This document shows positions 61,311 through 64,000 of a stretch of 64,000 nt of DNA, piece after piece; position 1 is the stretch's first letter; every line of letters begins with the position of its first letter. The stretch lies in the NCBI RefSeq assembly GCF_026262505.1, contig NC_067204.1:4621797-4685796 (forward strand), read 5' to 3'. A program made the translations under genes and the position numbers. The notes under the pieces were generated by a model. It did not search any database. It was given only the letters and a program-made list of their open reading frames with translations, and was not told the origin of the DNA. The DNA comes from Trichomonas vaginalis G3 (Eukaryota; Parabasalia; Trichomonadida; Trichomonadidae).

Positions 61311-62492
61311 ATGTCAATAAAACAAGCTGTAGAAGCTATTATAAGGCCTCCACGTTCAACATATGATTTAGCAAAGCTTCCTAAAGTACTTGAAACTGAT
61401 GATGAAGAAGATGGAGGTGGCCTTTTCGTTAGAACCCCTTTCGAAATTGAATTACCAAGAAAGTTAAAAATGCGAGGATCAATTTATCATACCGGTCTCA
61501 TGAGCATTAAAAATCCAGGTCCATGCCTTGTTTATATGCACGGTAATGCTTCTTCCCAACTTGAAGGACAATTTTTAGTTCCTAACGTTTGTTCACATAA
61601 CATTTTCGTTGTCTGCTATGATTCAATAGGATGTGGAATGAGTGATGGCGAATATGTTACACTTGGCTATCACGAGAAAGGCGATGCAGAGTTTTTATTG
61701 AAATTTTTACACGAAAATTACCATTTCGGACCTTTTGTTTTATGGGGAAGGTCAATGGGTGCTGCCACAGCTCTGATTATCGACGATCCAAACGTAAAAG
61801 GCATTATTTCAGACTCTGCATTTACATCAATCAGAAACATGGTCAAAGCCATTGCCAAGCAACATCACGTCGGAACAATGTTCATGAAGCCAACTCTATG
61901 GATGCTTAAAGGTAAAGTCGAAGAGAAAGCCCATTTTGATTTCAATACAGTATCTCCACTTGAGATCGTTCCTAAGAAAACTGTACCGGTATTTTTCGCC
62001 CAAGCAACAGATGACAAACTTATTCCTTTCGACCATTGCGAACAACTCTTTAAAGCTTATGGAGGTTCGAACAAGAAAATGGTAAAGCTTACAGGTGGCC
62101 ACAATGGAAGAAGGCCATTAGAATTTGTACGTGATGGAGTTAAATTTACTCTTGAACAATTCGGAATGCCTACAAAAGGATTAATAATTTCTCCATGCAG
62201 AAACTTACAAAAGTCAGACTTCCACTTTGAATCCTTCGATCAAATGATCAGCAATACAGGAACTACTTTCGATGCTTCCAATCTACAGAAAGAAGTCGCT
62301 GAAGAAGAAGATCATGATGAATCTTCTTTCCACCCAGAAGAAGAAGACGAAGGAGGAAATGGAGAAGAAGAATACTTCGAAGAGGAACAATTCTTTGAAG
62401 AAGTAGCTGTTGAAGAAGGAGAAGAAGAAGGAAATGAAGAAGAAAACCAAGGAGAAAAAGCTGAGGAAGAAAAGAACGAAAAGAAACAATAG
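61311..62492 (+). CDS. Alpha/beta hydrolase (ABHD17/Bem46-like) with a Glu-rich tail
   Basis: The 393-residue protein has a serine hydrolase domain at residues about 45-290. It contains the oxyanion strand VYMHGNASS (74-82), the nucleophile elbow GRSMG (146-150, Ser148), the acid in ATDDKLIPF (Asp234 or 235) and the His in GGHNG (His264). The triad is complete. The type is that of ABHD13/ABHD17/Bem46 hydrolases, some of which depalmitoylate proteins. Residues 315-393 are an acidic, Glu-rich tail. There is no signal peptide, so it is probably cytosolic or peripheral to membranes. Confidence 0.8.
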   Translation: MSIKQAVEAIIRPPRSTYDLAKLPKVLETDDEEDGGGLFVRTPFEIELPRKLKMRGSIYHTGLMSIKNPGPCLVYMHGNASSQLEGQFLVPNVCSHNIFVVCYDSIGCGMSDGEYVTLGYHEKGDAEFLLKFLHENYHFGPFVLWGRSMGAATALIIDDPNVKGIISDSAFTSIRNMVKAIAKQHHVGTMFMKPTLWMLKGKVEEKAHFDFNTVSPLEIVPKKTVPVFFAQATDDKLIPFDHCEQLFKAYGGSNKKMVKLTGGHNGRRPLEFVRDGVKFTLEQFGMPTKGLIISPCRNLQKSDFHFESFDQMISNTGTTFDASNLQKEVAEEEDHDESSFHPEEEDEGGNGEEEYFEEEQFFEEVAVEEGEEEGNEEENQGEKAEEEKNEKKQ

Positions 62493-62712
62493 TCAGCAAT
62501 ACAAATGATTAGTATATTTCATTTGTGTTAAAATCGATTTTTTTTGTATACGCATATGAAATATGGGAAACGGGTTATTCAAATAGAATATAATTGTTTG
62601 TAATAAAATACATTTCTAGTACCATCAATTGGCTTCTTTTGTTTTTAACCTTTTTTATTCCTCAAAATTTTGTAAAAAAATTTTTTTGTTCGTGTAGCCA
62701 ACTTTAAAAAAA

Positions 62713-63972
62713 ATGTCAATTATTAGTCGCTATGCCGTTCCACAAATCTCTAAATTATCAAATGGAGTACGTGTTGCAACTATTCCTGTAATTGGAGAAG
62801 CTACTACTCTTGGTTATTGGATCAAATCAGGAAGTATGTACGAGAATGCTTCAAATTCCGGTGTCTCTCACTACTTAGAGCATGTTATATTCAGAGGCAA
62901 CGAGAAATATCCACAAAGAAAGCTTGAACAACTTGCTGAATACGAAGGAATCAACCTTATGGCATCAACATCACGCGTAACAACCAATTTCAATGCTACA
63001 ATCTCAAACGACAAGCTAGATGTCGCTACAGATGTTCTTTCACAACTCGTTTTAAACCCAAGAATCAAAAAATCAATTGTAGACAACGAAAGAGATACAA
63101 TTTTGGCCGAAGAATATGAAGTCAGCCAAGACATTAATGAAGTTATTTGGGACAAACTCCATGAAATTTCCTTCAAAACAAGCATTGGATTCCCGATTCT
63201 CGGTTCCCATCAGTCAATTCAGAAAATTACCACAGAAATGGTTCAATCACAACATTCAAACTTTTTCAATCAGGATAATTTGTATTTTGTCGCTGTAACG
63301 AGTCTTCCTCACGATGTTATACTGAAATCAGTAGAAAAGGCTACACAGTTCTTGAAGCCTCTTGCTTCTCATCCAAAGCTTGCTTCCGATAACGATCTTC
63401 ATGTACAAAAATTCGAACCAAATCAAAAACAATATTTGTTACCACAATTAGGCGACAATGCCTTCGTAGCGATAGGCTTTGAAGCACCACCACTCGATTC
63501 TCCACTCTACATTCCATCACAAATCGTTAAAAGCGTAATTGGAAGCAAAGAAAAATATTCTGTCTCTCCATTGATAGAGAACACAAATATAAGAACACTA
63601 AACTCATACTCATTCCCTTACGGTAACTCTGGCCTCACAGCTTTCTTCGGTAACGAATCAATAAATAATCTCAACGGCTGGGTCAATACGATCTTCCAGA
63701 GCATTGGAACAATATTCAGCAACGAGAATATCGAAGGATCTCTCAATGTTGGCCGTCTTTGCGTCAAGAGCCAACTTGCTCGCGGATTATCATCGACAAG
63801 GACCATTGCTGATGAGTTAGGAAACAATCTTTTGTTGAGGAATGAATACATGTCACTTGGAAAATGGGATGAACTCCTCAACGCAACGAATATTAACAAT
63901 ATCAAAGAATACTTTGATAAATACATCCTTGAGAAGAATGCCTCTATGGTAATTATTTCAGGAAAGCAATAA
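62713..63972 (+). CDS. Hydrogenosomal (mitochondrial-type) processing peptidase, beta subunit
   Basis: The 419-residue M16 metalloprotease has the inverted zinc motif HYLEH (His53, Glu56, His57) and the distal Glu133 in ILAEEYE, 76 residues on, as in MPP-beta. The N-terminal strand pattern (ISKLSNGVRVATIPV) and GVSHYLEHVIFRG are typical of the catalytic subunit. It cleaves targeting presequences from proteins imported into the hydrogenosome. The protein is shorter than the usual 450 to 480 residues, mainly at the N-terminus, and the first 15 residues could be a very short targeting sequence. Confidence 0.9.
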   Translation: MSIISRYAVPQISKLSNGVRVATIPVIGEATTLGYWIKSGSMYENASNSGVSHYLEHVIFRGNEKYPQRKLEQLAEYEGINLMASTSRVTTNFNATISNDKLDVATDVLSQLVLNPRIKKSIVDNERDTILAEEYEVSQDINEVIWDKLHEISFKTSIGFPILGSHQSIQKITTEMVQSQHSNFFNQDNLYFVAVTSLPHDVILKSVEKATQFLKPLASHPKLASDNDLHVQKFEPNQKQYLLPQLGDNAFVAIGFEAPPLDSPLYIPSQIVKSVIGSKEKYSVSPLIENTNIRTLNSYSFPYGNSGLTAFFGNESINNLNGWVNTIFQSIGTIFSNENIEGSLNVGRLCVKSQLARGLSSTRTIADELGNNLLLRNEYMSLGKWDELLNATNINNIKEYFDKYILEKNASMVIISGKQ

Positions 63973-64000
63973 ATAGATTATTAATAAAATAAACTCTATA

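Overview
The window is nuclear DNA of a parabasalid protist, most likely Trichomonas vaginalis or a very close relative. The reasons are AT-rich sequence, genes without recognisable introns, very short 5' leaders with the trichomonad initiator TCA(+1)Py(T/A)(T/A) before some genes, a BspA-type leucine-rich-repeat gene, ankyrin genes of the trichomonad type, a hydrogenosomal processing peptidase, and an 18-kb Maverick/Polinton. Identifications rest on motifs read by eye and on recalled family features; no database search was run.

Layout. 1-17.7 kb is a host gene block: a partial tubulin chaperone E gene, a BspA-like gene with no usable start codon, a TAF2-like TFIID subunit, a Golgi-type glycosyltransferase, a TMEM62-like metallophosphoesterase, a rhomboid-family protein whose catalytic His position is Asn, a LisH-motif protein, an EGF-like membrane protein, an ankyrin protein and an ENY2/Sus1 homologue. 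19.05-37.10 kb is a Polinton with long, nearly identical terminal inverted repeats. It carries capsid-type, packaging ATPase, fibre-like, KilA-N/GIY-YIG, integrase and protein-primed DNA polymerase genes. It is young by its ends but broken in about five or six places, and it carries a TTAA-flanked MITE.

37.7-46.7 kb returns to host genes: an unknown protein, a DNA polymerase alpha B-subunit-like protein, a 14-3-3 protein, an ankyrin gene that degenerates into an ankyrin-plus-spacer array, and a divergent pair of unknown genes. 46.9-52.8 kb is an ankyrin graveyard. It holds a long ankyrin pseudogene made of nearly identical 99-bp repeats, split by a 2.18-kb hAT-like insertion that itself contains a 1.05-kb insertion with 9-bp target duplications. 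Another 1.39-kb insertion with a 9-bp duplication sits in the 41-45 kb ankyrin array.

53.2-64 kb holds a degenerate Hsp70-like protein, a coiled-coil protein, a glycosyltransferase strongly resembling Campylobacter CgtA (a candidate lateral transfer), an SBDS ribosome-maturation factor, an alpha/beta hydrolase with an acidic tail, and the beta subunit of the hydrogenosomal processing peptidase. The SBDS and hydrolase genes are divergent. Between them lie a 20-bp motif present in mirrored copies, a perfect three-way-junction palindrome, a 120-bp tandem duplication and paired GC-rich hairpins.

The host genes are a mixture of housekeeping functions (transcription, replication, ribosome maturation, organelle import, signalling) and surface or secretory functions. 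I see no operon-like grouping. The most interesting items are the CgtA-like gene, the fibre and twin small-peptide genes of the Polinton with their shared promoter-like motif, the nested transposons whose boundaries can be read to the base, and the three-way-junction palindrome.
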